The position numbers were made by a program, and so were the translations under genes. The notes under the pieces are model-generated. The model was not told the DNA's origin. It worked only from the letters and a program-made list of their open reading frames with translations, and did no database searches. From the NCBI RefSeq assembly GCF_958298935.1, contig NC_084927.1:15404001-15468000 (forward strand): DNA of 64,000 nt, written 5' to 3'. Shown in pieces: positions 1 to 10,575 of the stretch. Source of the DNA: Phragmites australis. Taxonomy: Eukaryota > Streptophyta > Magnoliopsida > Poales > Poaceae. The number at the start of each line of letters is the position of its first letter. Positions within the stretch are counted from its first letter, which is position 1.

Positions 1-303
1 TGATTATTGATCGTAACTAGACTTCGATTCAATCAATTCAAAGTTTATATCGAGGGTAAATTCCTGACAGTGATTCCGAGGTATGTCGGACAGTGGGTGC
101 GTGAACGGCGTTTCAGGGACTGAGTGTGTCTGTGTGTAGATGAAGGATTCGGGGACACCAGGGTTATATAGGTTCGGGTCTCCCAGAGGATAACAACCCT
201 ACATCTTGTGTTTTGTGTTATAGTAGATCTCACTTGGTTACAACGGTATTCTAGTAGTTTGCCAGAATTGATCTATCTTGGTTACAGACGAGGTCCTCAT
301 CCC

Positions 304-311
304 TTTATATA
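304..311 (-). promoter_or_regulatory. TATA box in 3' LTR
   Basis: Plus-strand TTTATATA gives TATATAAA on the coding strand of the retrotransposon. It lies in a region conserved between both LTRs, as expected for the LTR promoter. Confidence 0.55.
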
Positions 312-477
312 GTAGGAAGAGGGAGAACTTACAAGCGGACCCTACACAGATGATCCCTGCTCATTCTCATATCTAACTGAACTCATCATTACGGAGTACC
401 AGGCATGCCAACTTGCTCGCTGTCTTTGCTTAGCCCGTAGAGCCTTATCTTGCTGCATTTAATGCGATGGGACGGAA

Positions 478-615
478 CGATGCCCTTCTGCACCATCCCC
501 GTCTGCTTGCCTCTCCGCGCCGTCCTCGTCCACTTGCCTCTGCGTCGTTCCTTTCCACTTGCTTTCTGTGCCATCCCCGTCCACTTGCTTCTCTGTGCCA
601 TCTCCGTTCACTTGC
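478..615. repeat. Tandem repeat of about 27 bp inside the 3' LTR
   Basis: Imperfect units containing CCGTCCACTTGCCTCT recur about five times and are also present in the other LTR (8995-9127). They lie upstream of the TATA box on the coding strand, where enhancer repeats are common in LTRs. Confidence 0.65.
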
Positions 616-1400
616 CCTACCGGATGGCTGACAATATCACATCTGTCGTGCGGCGCTATGCTGGCCTGTAGAGTCTCACTCCATAGCCTTTAATTCTACG
701 GGATGGGACAACGGCCGCTGCATTGCCCACAACCTTATCCATCGGGGCCGGTGCCTGGTGAAGAGAGGTGTTTGGGCGAGTGTCCAATCCAGTCCGGCGA
801 CCATGGGGGCTGGTCGTGGGTTTGTGTGAAGGCGTAGCGAGATTAGTTGCTGGAGGCCTTGAACTGGTCGGGGTAGCTCATCGACCGATTAGCGTTTAGG
901 AGATGTTCCCTGGCTCTTTGCACCCTTCGTGGGGCCTGTTAGCCGGGGTACCCCTTTACTTGATACACCGATAGTAGCTCCCAAGCTCCCTCGTGATCGC
1001 AGTTCGGCCTGATCCTACCACTTGAGTCCCAGGCAAAACGTAGTTCACCCCATGAGTGGTTTTTGACGTCGTCCATCCTCATAGTTCAACTTTTGTGTTC
1101 CGCATCATGGGGGGAGGTTTCAGTGCCCTGGGAGAGAAGAAAGGGGGAGGCACATTTATCGCCGTTGGACCTGAAGGACTCTTGGCTCTTTCTGCGTGCC
1201 CCCTCGGGTTTCCAGCGGTTTGAATGCTGTGTTGGTTGGGATGCCGCTGTAGTCTTTTTAAAGGAATGGGTGTTTGAGGGTCCTTCGAGTCCTCCTTTTG
1301 AATTCTTTCTTTCCATCAAGCCCTTTTGTGCCCAGAGTCCAGTTTCTTTATCCCGTCTCGCGCTTGGCTCCGTCGTGTAGACAGAACCAGAGGTCATGGC

Positions 1401-1903
1401 ATGCTCCCCTCCCTTCTCACCAGAGATGTTGATGATTTGGATGATCTGGTAGAGGGGGATTTACTTTCACCCAGGATCCGCCTGCCGTGGTGCTTCCGGA
1501 CGAGGCTTCTGTTGCAGTCGTGATCGCAAGATTGAAGCCGATACTTGCCCTAATGGCGCCCGCGAGCAGCATGCTTACATCATTCTACAGAAAGTTGTCC
1601 TCTGTAGGGCCATCCCACTCTCCTGCTCGGGCGGATCCCCCGGTTGATGTCATCGATATTTCTGATGACAAGGAGGGGATTGATTGCAGCCTTCTCGAGA
1701 AGGAGATCGATGAAGAGGAAGAGTTGGAGAAGCGGAAGGGAGGTCTTCGGGGCGTGCTAGAGCCAGTCAACAGCTCCAGCAGGGCCTTCACGTCGGCCGC
1801 GCATCCTGGACCTTACGCTGGTCGCCGTCCAATCCCCGGAGTGGTGAGCTGCCATCCGAGGGAGAAGTATAAGAGGTTCCTTGACTCGTTCAGGGGCAAA
1901 TAG
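1401..1903 (+). CDS. Antisense extra ORF of the Tat element (frameshifted 5' part)
   Basis: This open frame lies on the strand opposite to gag-pol, between integrase and 3' LTR. The main part (from about 1445, stop at 1901-1903) encodes about 150 residues. A likely 5' part in another frame starts at the ATG at 1401 (MLPSLLTRDVDDLDD...) and joins after a small indel near 1465. Seen features: an acidic patch with VDVIDISDDKEGID, which matches a SUMO-interacting motif pattern; a Glu/Asp-rich helix; and a basic C-terminus (HPREKYKRF). Tat elements such as Grande and Retand are known to carry antisense ORFs here; their function is unknown. No enzymatic domain is recognisable. Confidence 0.5.
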
Positions 1904-2970
1904 AGGTGAGTGTCCAACGGGCTTTATATGCCAACCTCGCGCTAGTCACTAGAGTTCGGGAGGATAGGGTAGGTAAGTATCAGGTTAGCTAGCCCGAGTG
2001 GGTGTAACTAGTCGGCTTGTAACCTATCCTCCTCACGAATGGAAATTGCCAGGGTCATACAGTGTCCGTCTTTGTTCCGGCCCCCTCCCTGACCCTTGCC
2101 GATGGTCGGAGGATAAAAACGGAGTTCCGCGGTTTCTTGGATGGATTGGCCTAGACCACTGCTTGGAGTTTTTTGGGAAAACTTTCCCGATGTCGATGCG
2201 GAGAATTGGCTTAGCTTGTCCCATCCTGCTCGCTGGTGAGGTTTTTGGCAGGTAGAACGGCCATAGCTCGACAACTCTGTCGGTGGCGGCCAGCGCTCGG
2301 CCCGAGTGAGGACTTGTGGCCTGGTCGATCATATTTTCGACCGCCCATACCCCTGTTATCGCATGAGCATATGGGATGGGGCTTCACCCTGTTCGGGAGT
2401 CTGTGGCCGCTTTGTTGTTTGTCTCCCTGGTTACCAGGTTCGGTAGTGGCTGTCAAGCGTGGTCGCGCGCTGTGGTCGGAGGACTAATTTGCGTGGAGTC
2501 CGTTACTGGTCGGGAGATCTTCCAAAATAGGGAGCCTAGTTTTCTTAACTTGAGCACTTACATGTCGTATTCCACGCTCGTCCGAAAGGTCCTACAAAAT
2601 AGAGAAAATAGGTCATTTTCGAGCGACCCTACACATAGATCTTGTGCAACATGGCAATTTTTCAAGAGTTGTGTAATTCACGACCGTCCTCCATGGCTAA
2701 CTTGATTGCACTAGGTTGAGTGACATCGATCACTTTGTAGGGTCCCTCCAATTTGGGAGAGAGTTTATTCCGACTAGCCTTCTTCTGAATTTGCCTAAGG
2801 ACGAGGTCATCTACGACCAGTGTTCGTTGTCGTACCCTTTGGTCGTGGTAGTGTATGAGGCTTTGCTAATATTGGGCGGCTCGAATCAGAGCATGATCAC
2901 GGAACTCTTTGATCTGGTTTATGTCGTGCTCTCATCATGCCACTTGGTCATCGTCCGAGTAGTTGTTGAC
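1904..2970. other. Gypsy 3' spacer
   Basis: No coding feature stands out on either strand. Long 3' non-coding spacers between integrase and LTR are usual in Tat elements. Several short open frames overlap in many phases and show no family resemblance. Confidence 0.5.
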
Positions 2971-3640
2971 TCAGGGTGACTGGAGGGCGATTTTAAAGGG
3001 GAGCATGGCTTGCACGCCAAAGACTGACAAGAAAGGGGTTTCGGCCGTGGCCTGGCTGGGAGTTGTCCGCAGCGACCAAAGTACTGTGGGGAGTTCATCC
3101 ACCCAATGTCTTGAATAGCTTTTAAGCCGGTCAAAGACCCGGGTTTTGATCCCTTGCAGTATCATCCCATTTGCCCTCTCGACTTGTTTGTTGCTTTGGG
3201 GGTGAGCCACAGATGCATAGCAAACCTTGGTCCCGATTTCCTCGCAGTAGTCTTGGAAAGCACTATTGGCGAATTGAGTTCCGTTGTCTATGATTATGCG
3301 GTTTGGACTACCAAACCGCACTACCAGCCCTTGTATGAGCTTAATCGCTGCTACGGCAGTGATTTTCCTGATGGGTTCAGCCTCGATCCACTTAGTGAAC
3401 TTGTCGATTGCCATGAGCACGAAATCAAAACCGCCTAGGGCTTTAGGGAATGGTCGCTAGACAACGAAAGGACAAGAGAGTGGTATGATTTGCAGTGTGT
3501 GGGCTGGTAGGTTGGTATTTTGGTGGTGGTACTGACATGACTTGCACCGTTTCACCAGCTCGCAGGCATTCTGGAGGGCAGTGGGCCAATAAAATCCCTA
3601 CCGAAACGCTTTTCCCACCAAAGTGCGGTATGAAGTGTGG
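2971..3640 (-). pseudogene. gypsy integrase
   Basis: The upstream HHCC finger is recognisable with a stop inside (CELVKRCKSCQYHH, about 3560-3515). The core is in a 149-codon frame (3420-2971): DKFTKW with the first catalytic Asp, IIDNGTQF with the second, and HPQSNKQVERANG with the Glu. The core triad is intact, although the frame ends at 2971 and the C-terminal part is lost or shifted. Confidence 0.88.
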
Positions 3641-3975
3641 CTACCACATATGCCTCCGTGGATATTAGAGAGCACTGTGCTCCCCTCTTCTTGAGTGATG
3701 CATTTAAGTAAGAGGTAGTTGCTCCCTCGGTGGTAGAGGCGTCCCTCTACCATGGAGTATCTGCGGGCTTATCGCGAGACCTTTTCCGCTGATGCATCAT
3801 CATCGGGGACTGCTCGGTTCTGAAGGTGGTCCAAGATCTAATCCATCCAGGTCATACCCAAACTGAGCAGGGCGACCACATGATGGTTGCCCGAGGTCGA
3901 CGGCACCGATGGAGGCGTTGCCTCCAAAGGTGTTGCCTCGGGTGCTCCATTTTCAAGGGGAGCATCCCCTTCACC

Positions 3976-4330
3976 TTAGCCCGAGACCGCGGTGGATGGT
4001 CGTGAGAGTCTTTCTTCAAAGATTTCGACGAGGATAGATTCTCGAGAAGAATCTAGATGGGCTAGCTCATCGGCTAGGAAGTTGTCCTTGCGAGGGACGT
4101 GCTTGACCTCAAAGCCGATGAAGCGTTGCTCTAGTTTTCTCACTTCGGCGAGGTATGCCGCTATTGTTGGGTCAGAGCACTGAAACTCCTTTTTCACCTA
4201 GTTTACAACTAGTAGCGAGTCCCCTATCGCTAACAGTCATTTAATCCCAAGTGTGGAGGCTGCTCGCATTCCGGACAAGAGGCCCTCATATTCAGCAGTG
4301 TTATTAGTGGCTAGAAAATACAATTGAACG
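3976..4330 (-). pseudogene. gypsy RNase H domain
   Basis: The minus strand reads NNTAEYEGLLSGMRAA (about 4310-4260), then GDSLLVVN (about 4230), a stop, and KHVPRKDNFLADELAHL (about 4105-4050). These are the E, D and late catalytic motifs of retroviral-type RNase H in order. A stop at about 4198 splits the domain. Confidence 0.78.
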
Positions 4331-4603
4331 ATGTACCTGAGGATGTCACCAGTGGGTGAGGTTAGAACCACCCCAGCTCCGGCTCCCTTTAGCGTTAACA
4401 ACCCGTTGAAATGCATGGTCTAGTGCTCGTCCGTCTCTGATCGCTGCACCTGCTCGGGCTCGAAGGACGACCATTCGGCTACGAAATCGGCCACCGCCTG
4501 GGACTTGATAGAAGTCTAGGGGATGAACTGGAGGTCGAATCCCCTGAGCTCTATTGCCCACTTTGTTGTTCTCCCTGTTGCATCTCTATTATGGAGAATT
4601 TCC

Positions 4604-5757
4604 TTAATTGGGAATTAGGAGATTACCTTGATCTTGTGAGACTGGAAGTAGTGTCTGAGCTTGTGAGAGGCTATCATGATGACGTACAACAGTTTCTAAG
4701 CCTGTGGGTACTGAGCCTTGGCATCGTGTAAGACGTCGCTGATGTAGTATACAGGTCGCTGGTGGCCCTCTCTCTCGGCGATCAGGACCGCGCTTGCGAC
4801 TTGTGGTGTTGCGGCAACATAGAGCAAGAGCTCCTCCTTGGGCCGAGGCCCCGGTTAGTACGGGAGGGGTGGTGAGGTACCTTTTGAGTTCTTGGAATGC
4901 TGTTTCCGCCTTCGGTGTCCACAGGAAGTGGTCATTTTTCTTCAGGAGTTTGAATAGTGGCAGTCCCTTTTCCTCCAGCCTTGAGATGAACCTGCTCAGA
5001 GTAGTAATGCATCCCGTTAGTATCTGAACTTCCTTTAACCTGGTCGGCGACCGCAATAGGTCGATGGCTCTGATCTTGTCAGGGTTTGCCTCAATCCCCT
5101 GATGAGATACGAGGAACCCTAGTAGCTTTCCAGACGGAACCCCGAACATACACTTCTCCGGGTTCAGCTTGATGTGGTACTTCCGGAGATTATCAAATGT
5201 TTCTTGGAGATTGGCGACCAGGTCCGTCTTGATCTGACTCTTGACGATCACCTCGTCCACGTATGCCTCGATGTTTCTCCTGAGATGTGGTCGAAGAATG
5301 AGTTGAATGCACTATTGGTAAGTGGCGCCAACGCTTTTCAGGCCAAAAGACATTTTTACATAACAAAAGACCCCGAAGGGTGTAACAAAAGCCATTTTTT
5401 CTTCATCCCTCCTATACATGCTAATTTGATGGTACCCCGACTGGGCATCTAAGAAGCATAATAAGTCGTTGTCGGCAGTTAAGTCAACTAGCTGGTCGAT
5501 TCAGGGAAAGGGAAAAAGATCTTTCGAGCATGCCTTGTTTAGGTTGGTGAAGTCGACGCACATCCTCCACTTACCATTGTGCTTCCGGACCATGACTGGG
5601 TTAGCCAGCCATTTTGGGTATTGTACCTCCCGGATGAAGCCTGCCTCTAGGAGCTTGTCGATCTCCTGTCGAAGTGTTTTCTTCCGGTCGATAGCGAATC
5701 GACGCGCCTTCTTCCTGACTGGTCATGCGTCCGGCCGTACAGATAGCTTGTGCTCGA
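4604..5757 (-). pseudogene. gypsy reverse transcriptase, catalytic box altered
   Basis: Minus-strand RT blocks are visible: KWLANPVMVRKHNGKWRMC (about 5620-5565), FLDAQSGYHQIKL (about 5460-5420), and a 218-codon frame from 5260 with DEVIVKSQ and GFLVSHQGIEANPDKIRAI. The active-site box reads YVDE where gypsy RTs have YVDD, so one catalytic Asp is Glu. Several stops separate the blocks. The connection domain ends near 4604. The element could not encode an active RT. Confidence 0.85.
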
Positions 5758-6870
5758 TCACATCCCTGGGGACTTCGGGCATATCAGATGGACCCCATGA
5801 AAAGACATCCGCATTCGCCCGGAGGAAGGTGATGAGCGCGAGTTCCTATTTAGGGTCCACTGAGGCCCCATCTGGGCTGTCTTAGTTAGGTTGGTGTCAT
5901 CTAGGCTTACTGCTTTGAGTCGATCGTCTGGGCTGGCGACGACCTGGACTTTTATTAGCCATCCGCTGGGTTCGGCGGTCTTGGGCTGCGACCCGATAGT
6001 TAGCTCGACCATGTTGAGGCTCCTCTTGCCGCAGTGCAGGGCCATCTTGGCATTGCCAGCATTGGTGATGGCCCCTTTTGGCCCAGGAATCTTGATTGCC
6101 TGGTACACGTAGTGAGCAACGGCCATGAACTAGGCCATTATCGGTCGCCCGAGGATCGCGTTATACGCAGTCCCGAAGTTGGCCACATCAAAGAGGATCC
6201 TTTCGGTCTTGAAGTTGTTCGGCGAGCCGAAGGTGACCGGTAGCTCAATTCGTCCTAGCGGTTGGGCCGAGGAGCCCGAGGTGATTCCGAAGAAAGGTGG
6301 GGATGGCTTTAATGAGCTTCTCAAAATTTGCAGGGCGTCCAGTTCATTGGTAAAGAGAAGGTTGATCGAGCTCCCACCGTCGATGAGCACGCAGCCTAGC
6401 CGGATGTTCTGTACCGTTGGTTCAACCACGATGGGGTAGCAACCAGGGCGTCTCACGCATACCGGATGGTCGGCCTGGCTTAAGGTGACCAGGACCTCCG
6501 ACCACTTGAGGCGCGGGCTCGGGTCTGATGCGATTACCCACACTTCCTGGACCACCGAATTGTTTTTCCTATTAGAGGAATATGTCGCGGCCCCTCCGAA
6601 GATGCGATGGACCATGTGGTTGGCCTGTTGGTACCGCTGCGCTGACTGGTCTGGGGCAGCCTGGTCTTCATCAATGTCGTCACGTTTGTGTTTGTGCTCT
6701 CCGAGCTCCTGGTCGATGATACCTCGTACGACCTTGCATTCGGTTAGGTCGTGGGCGTCCGTGTGGTGGATCGGGCAGTAGCCCCGACCTTTTTTTCCCA
6801 TCCTTCTTTTTGATGCATCGGCATGTAAGGCTGGCTTGTTCGACTGCCAAGACCTCAGGGGGTCCAGCAT
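5758..6870 (-). pseudogene. gypsy aspartic protease region
   Basis: A 246-codon open frame (6870-6130) has the retropepsin core LIDGGSSINLLF (D-G-G-S-S type, Tat-like), followed by the ILGRP motif near its end. After a stop at about 6130 a second frame (6126-5758) carries the spacer between protease and RT (HYVYQAIKIPGPKGAI...). Upstream, CPIHHTDAHDLTECKV looks like the reduced Cys/His region of Tat gag. The catalytic Asp is kept, but the polyprotein is interrupted. Confidence 0.82.
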
Positions 6871-6879
6871 TTTGCTTGC

Positions 6880-8460
6880 TCTTCTTGTCTTTCCGGTCGG
6901 CTCCTTTGGAATAGGCGGGCAGGTCGGTTGCCGGGCGCGACCTGGAGTTGATCTGCCGCTCCCGAGCCTCGGTGGCCTATGCGCATTTATTCGCGAGCTC
7001 GAAGAGCTCAGTGGTGTTTTGAGTCACCTGGGTGGCTAGCTTCTCAACCATTTTTTGGTCCTCGACCCCCCTCTTGAATGCTATGACCACGGATTCTCCC
7101 GTGATCCTTGGAATGGTGTTCCAGCACTTAGTGAAGCGCTGGATGTAGTCTCATAGCGACTCGCCTTGTTGCTATCAAACCTGATACAGGTCGTCCTCGA
7201 CCCTTGGTTGGGCGTAGGTTCCCTGGAAGTTGGTGATGAACTGGTCGCACAGGTCTTCCCAGGAGTGAACCGACCCACGGGGGAGATTCATCAACCAAGA
7301 CCGGGTGGAACTGGTCAGGGCATAGGGAAGTAGTTGGCCATAACCTTCCCATGTCCTCCGGCGGCCTGCACCATGGTGGTGTAGATCTGTAGGAACTCTT
7401 TCGGGTTGGTCGAGTCGTCATACTTTTCGGCTAGGACCGTCTGGAATGTGTCCGACCATCACACCTCCCGTAGCCTAGTGGACAGGGCGTTACACCCCAT
7501 CCCGTAATGGGGTGCTGCTCATTGCTTGGCAGCGGTGCGTATCCTGGGGGAGAGACGGCGGTCTCTGGTCCTTGGCGATGGGGTGGAGCCGTCCGATGCC
7601 TCCCTGCAGGGGGAAGGCGTACGGTAGGGTTGTTTGCCCTTTTCTAGCACCCGTCGGGCCCTGTTCTCCTCCTTTCTAGTGGCCACCTGGCTCTGGATTA
7701 TGCCACGAAGGTCACATTGGCGCAGGGAGTCGTGTAGACCGGAGGGTTGGCCACCCCGACTTGGTGGTGGCCCACAGGTACTCCCCATCGTTAGGGAGCA
7801 TGAGACCTATTTCGTCGCGGGCCCGGCTGTGACCCATGCCGACCACGACCCTCACCGAACCTTGTGACATGCGCGATGCATGTCAACGTGGTCTGGTGCC
7901 GGGTGGTCTCAACCAGGAGGGTGAGATCACGTGTCCATGGTGCCACCGGTGAGCCTTCTGGTATAGGCATCGGTGGGTGGCTGAGGAGAACCCGTAGGGT
8001 CTGGAGGTTCTGTGTTGGCGTCATGGTCTCGTAGTCGAGACGCTGGGCGTGGAGCAATGATAGGTCGTGAGGTGGGGAGCCCCCAGTGTTGGGGCGGCGT
8101 GATGGCCTAGGTGAAGAAGCCACCATAGAAAACGCCCTGTGCAGGGGCTCCTCGGGATGGTGCTGGGAATGCTGGGGCTGTCTTGAAGCTCTTGCCTATT
8201 CGGCACCAGGCTGGTTTCCCTGTGGGCGAAAAGCCGGGGGTTCACCACCGGTGTTTGAGGTGTGGGGCCCTCCAGTGCCTTCTGTGGAATGGGCCGCCAT
8301 GCAGACCTCGTGTTGGGTCTCTGAGCTCCCTGATTATAGTTCGGTGTCCCAGGCCTGGAGTACACCTGGTTCGTCCAGATGGTACCCTATGACGAATATG
8401 TCACGGTGGCCGAGGTCCTCAGAACGGGACTCAACGGTTGCCATGGATTCGGCCATGGGT
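6880..8460 (-). pseudogene. gypsy gag remnant
   Basis: Minus-strand frames after the primer site contain recognisable retrotransposon gag stretches, for example WEDLCDQFITNFQGTYAQ and DYIQRFTKCWNTIP (about 7300-7080). Further on, a basic stretch (KDKKSKQNAGPPEV, about 6860) runs into the protease region. The reading frame changes several times and in-frame stops are present (about 7185 and 7165), so no full gag can be made. N-terminal start candidates are ATGs at about 8440-8455. Confidence 0.75.
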
Positions 8461-8506
8461 AGCCTGATCAAGTTTTTTCAAACTTTCTAAAACAACAAAA
8501 ACACGC

Positions 8507-8528
8507 CCCCCCTACCTGGCGAGCCAAA
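8507..8528 (-). other. Primer binding site of the gypsy element
   Basis: Directly inside the 5' LTR, the minus strand reads TTTGGCTCGCCAGGTAGGGG. This resembles the TGGCGCGCCAGGTAGGGG-type primer sites I recall from grass gypsy elements. Its position next to the LTR terminus supports the orientation. Confidence 0.6.
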
Positions 8529-8785
8529 TGTCGAGGGTAAATCCCTGACAATGATTCCAGAGTATGTCAGATAGTGAGTGCGTGAATGGCATTTCAGGGA
8601 CTGAGTGTGTCTGTGTGTAGATGAAGGATTCGGGGACACCAGGGTTTATACAGGTTTGGGTCTCCCGAAGGATAACAACCATACGTCCTATGTTTTGTGT
8701 TATAGTAGATCTCACTTGGTTACAACGGTGTTCTAGCAGTTTGCCAGAATTGATCTATCTTCGTTACAGACAAGGTCCTCATCCC

Positions 8786-8793
8786 TTTATATA
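8786..8793 (-). promoter_or_regulatory. TATA box in 5' LTR
   Basis: Same TATATAAA on the minus strand as in the 3' LTR copy (304-311). This would be the promoter of the gypsy genomic RNA. Confidence 0.55.
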
Positions 8794-8994
8794 GTAGAGA
8801 GAGGGAGAACTTACAAGAGGACCCTGCACAGATGATCTCTGCTCATTCTAATATCTAACTCAACTCATCATTACGGAGTACCAGACATGCCAACTTTCTC
8901 TGATGGCTTTGTATATCGTGCTACCACGTGTCGTCATTGCTTAGCCCGTAGAGCCTTATCTCTTTGCATTTAATGCGATGGGACAGAACGATGC

Positions 8995-9127
8995 CCTTCT
9001 GCACCATCCCCGTCGGCTTGCCTCTCCACAATGTCCCCATCCACTTGCCTCTGCGCTGTTCCCGTCCACTTGCCTTTTGTGCTGTCCCCGTCCACTTGCC
9101 TCTCTGTGCCATCTCCGTCCACTTGCC
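8995..9127. repeat. Tandem repeat of about 27 bp inside the 5' LTR
   Basis: Counterpart of 478-615: units containing CCGTCCACTTGCCT, about five imperfect copies. Confidence 0.65.
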
Positions 9128-9342
9128 TTGTCGGATGGCTAACAACATGCCATCTATCGTGTGGCGCTGCACCAGCATGTAGTGTCTTACTCCATAGCCT
9201 TTAATGCTACGGGATGGGACTACGCCCCCTGCACCGCCCACAACCTTATCCGTCGGGGCTAGTGCCTGGTGACTAGTGCCTGATGCTTCGATGTGGCCAT
9301 ATTTCATCCTTTAGGGTACTCAAACTTCTGCGAAAACTTGCC

Positions 9343-9600
9343 TCACATGAAATCCTTCATGCTATCGGGAACCGCCCACTTGTCACCTTGTTTGCATCTC
9401 CAAGTTATGTAAGTGATTATGATGTGGTCCCTTACGAGATACCCGCATGCTGTCTTGAACGGCCCGAGTACGTGTAGAGGTTTTGTGGGCTCCCTAGCTG
9501 AATCGACCTTCGTGATGACAAAACTTCCCTTAGGCATCTTGTTGGGTCCTCAACCATGCCTCGGTCCTTTGGACAACTGACCATCCGACACAGCATTAGT
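9343..9600 (-). pseudogene. CACTA ORF1 (plant transposase, Ptta/En-Spm family) fragment
   Basis: The minus frame 9537-9343 reads PKGSFVITKVDSAREP and FKTACGYLVRDHIIITYITW followed by WAVPDSMKD. The same layout occurs in the ORF1 protein of the second CACTA element (ITQVGVEGEP, FRNGCGFLVKEYIPIIVTDW, VSDETKDFLW; 39710-39550). Both are the start of the Transposase_24-type region. Only this N-terminal block survives before the gypsy junction. Confidence 0.7.
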
Positions 9601-10394
9601 GGTTGGAGATGAGAGCACATCATTAGTGATCAGACCCTGTGTAGCATCAACATGAGGTTGATTCATGTTGAGGTATGCACTTGGGCTTCGCTCCTGAGCA
9701 TCATCCGAGACTAGATCCTGGCCAGAGGAGGGGTCTTGTATTGGGGGGCACGTCCATGGGTAGTGACTTTATTTTGTACGTACCATTTCTACATAAAAAT
9801 TCCATCTATTAAAATTTGCTACAATATCGACATTAGCATATATGATAGCTAGCGGGTAAATCAAGAAATAGCAACTAGCAGAAAAGGCAACATGTCCAAA
9901 TCTTCTATAACATGTTCATCATGCCTCTAAATATATGTATTGTACCCATTGTTCATGAATCAACAACAAGTTACGTTCACCATAAGTGCTCGTATCTTAA
10001 GTCTACATCACCTACTTTTGACAAAACACAGACAAAATGGTCCACCACCGAAATAGATGAAGCAAAACTAAAAGGTTATGTTTAGTCACATTAAGGGATA
10101 ACAAAACATTACTTCTGAAACAGCATTGCAACAGTTTCTTTTGTTATTTAATTAATAGACCGGAGAAAACACTGCTGAATTAGCAATGAAAAGAGAAATG
10201 AACAGCAATTAATTGACATCCATGTCATGTAGCATGTTTACGATAGCTACATAACAATGTCACAACCAATTCATATAAGGAACAGAAATGGGAGCATGAA
10301 AGCAAAGTATTTAATTAAACATATCCTAACAGAGTACAAAACACATATTCACCAGGTCCATACAAGCATTATACGTTCAAATTATGCATCAGAT
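9601..10394. other. Non-coding interior of CACTA element 1
   Basis: AT-rich sequence with no open frame of note. It is probably intron or 5' region of the ORF1 gene on the minus strand. Confidence 0.4.
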
Positions 10395-10575
10395 TCACTC
10401 GGGCTCAAGGCGGCCAACATCTTGACGATCTAGCAACTCGGACAATTGAACGGCCAACTTCTGAAGGCTGCTCTTTCTTAGGTATACAACTATATCATCG
10501 ATCTTTTCGATGGTCCACGCCCATCCATCAATCATTGTTCTACAACCATCCAAAAGAAGCATGTTTTGTCTGAAT
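10395..10575 (-). pseudogene. Coding-like exon of unknown gene inside CACTA 1
   Basis: The minus strand stays open for about 59 codons after a splice-acceptor-like CCTATAAG and ends in TGA at 10397-10395. It includes MIDGWAWTIEKIDDIV and a Leu-rich tail LAVQLSELLDRQ. Upstream at about 10850-10740 a second protein-like stretch on the same strand reads SQIWIEVLLCHVDPVHMIE. I do not recognise the family. The pattern looks like gene exons, either captured by the transposon or from a host gene it entered. Confidence 0.4.

Larger units (their letters stand above)
48..1402 (-). repeat. 3' LTR of the gypsy element (upper boundary uncertain)
   Basis: Positions 48-760 match 8529-9273 closely, including the terminal TATCGAGGG / TGTCGAGGG, the TATA region and a tandem repeat. 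The first bases read TA rather than TG, a terminal mutation. The other LTR is truncated, so the upper end cannot be aligned. It is placed near 1402 because a pyrimidine-rich stretch at 1403-1418 (purine-rich on the coding strand, like a polypurine tract) follows a possible terminal CA. The upper boundary could be several hundred bases off. Confidence 0.7.
48..9274 (-). mobile_element. Ty3/gypsy Tat-lineage LTR retrotransposon, decayed
   Basis: On the minus strand the order is 5' LTR (high coordinates), primer binding site, gag, protease, reverse transcriptase, RNase H, integrase, long 3' spacer with an antisense ORF, and 3' LTR. Gag-protease-RT-RH-IN order is Ty3/gypsy. The protease DGGSS motif, the integrase style and the antisense extra ORF between integrase and 3' LTR fit the Tat lineage. 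Every domain carries stops or frameshifts, so the element is not autonomous. The 5' LTR is cut off at about 9274, where it abuts CACTA debris, so no target duplication can be checked. The lineage is inferred from motifs; a domain-tree search would settle it. Confidence 0.88.
8529..9274 (-). repeat. 5' LTR of the gypsy element, truncated
   Basis: Begins TGTCGAGGG at 8529 next to the primer binding site and is homologous to 48-760. Similarity stops at about 9274, where sequence of CACTA ORF1 type starts. The promoter-distal part of U3 (about 650 bp by comparison with the other LTR) is missing. Relative to the 3' LTR it has about 30 extra bases near 8900-8930. Confidence 0.85.
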
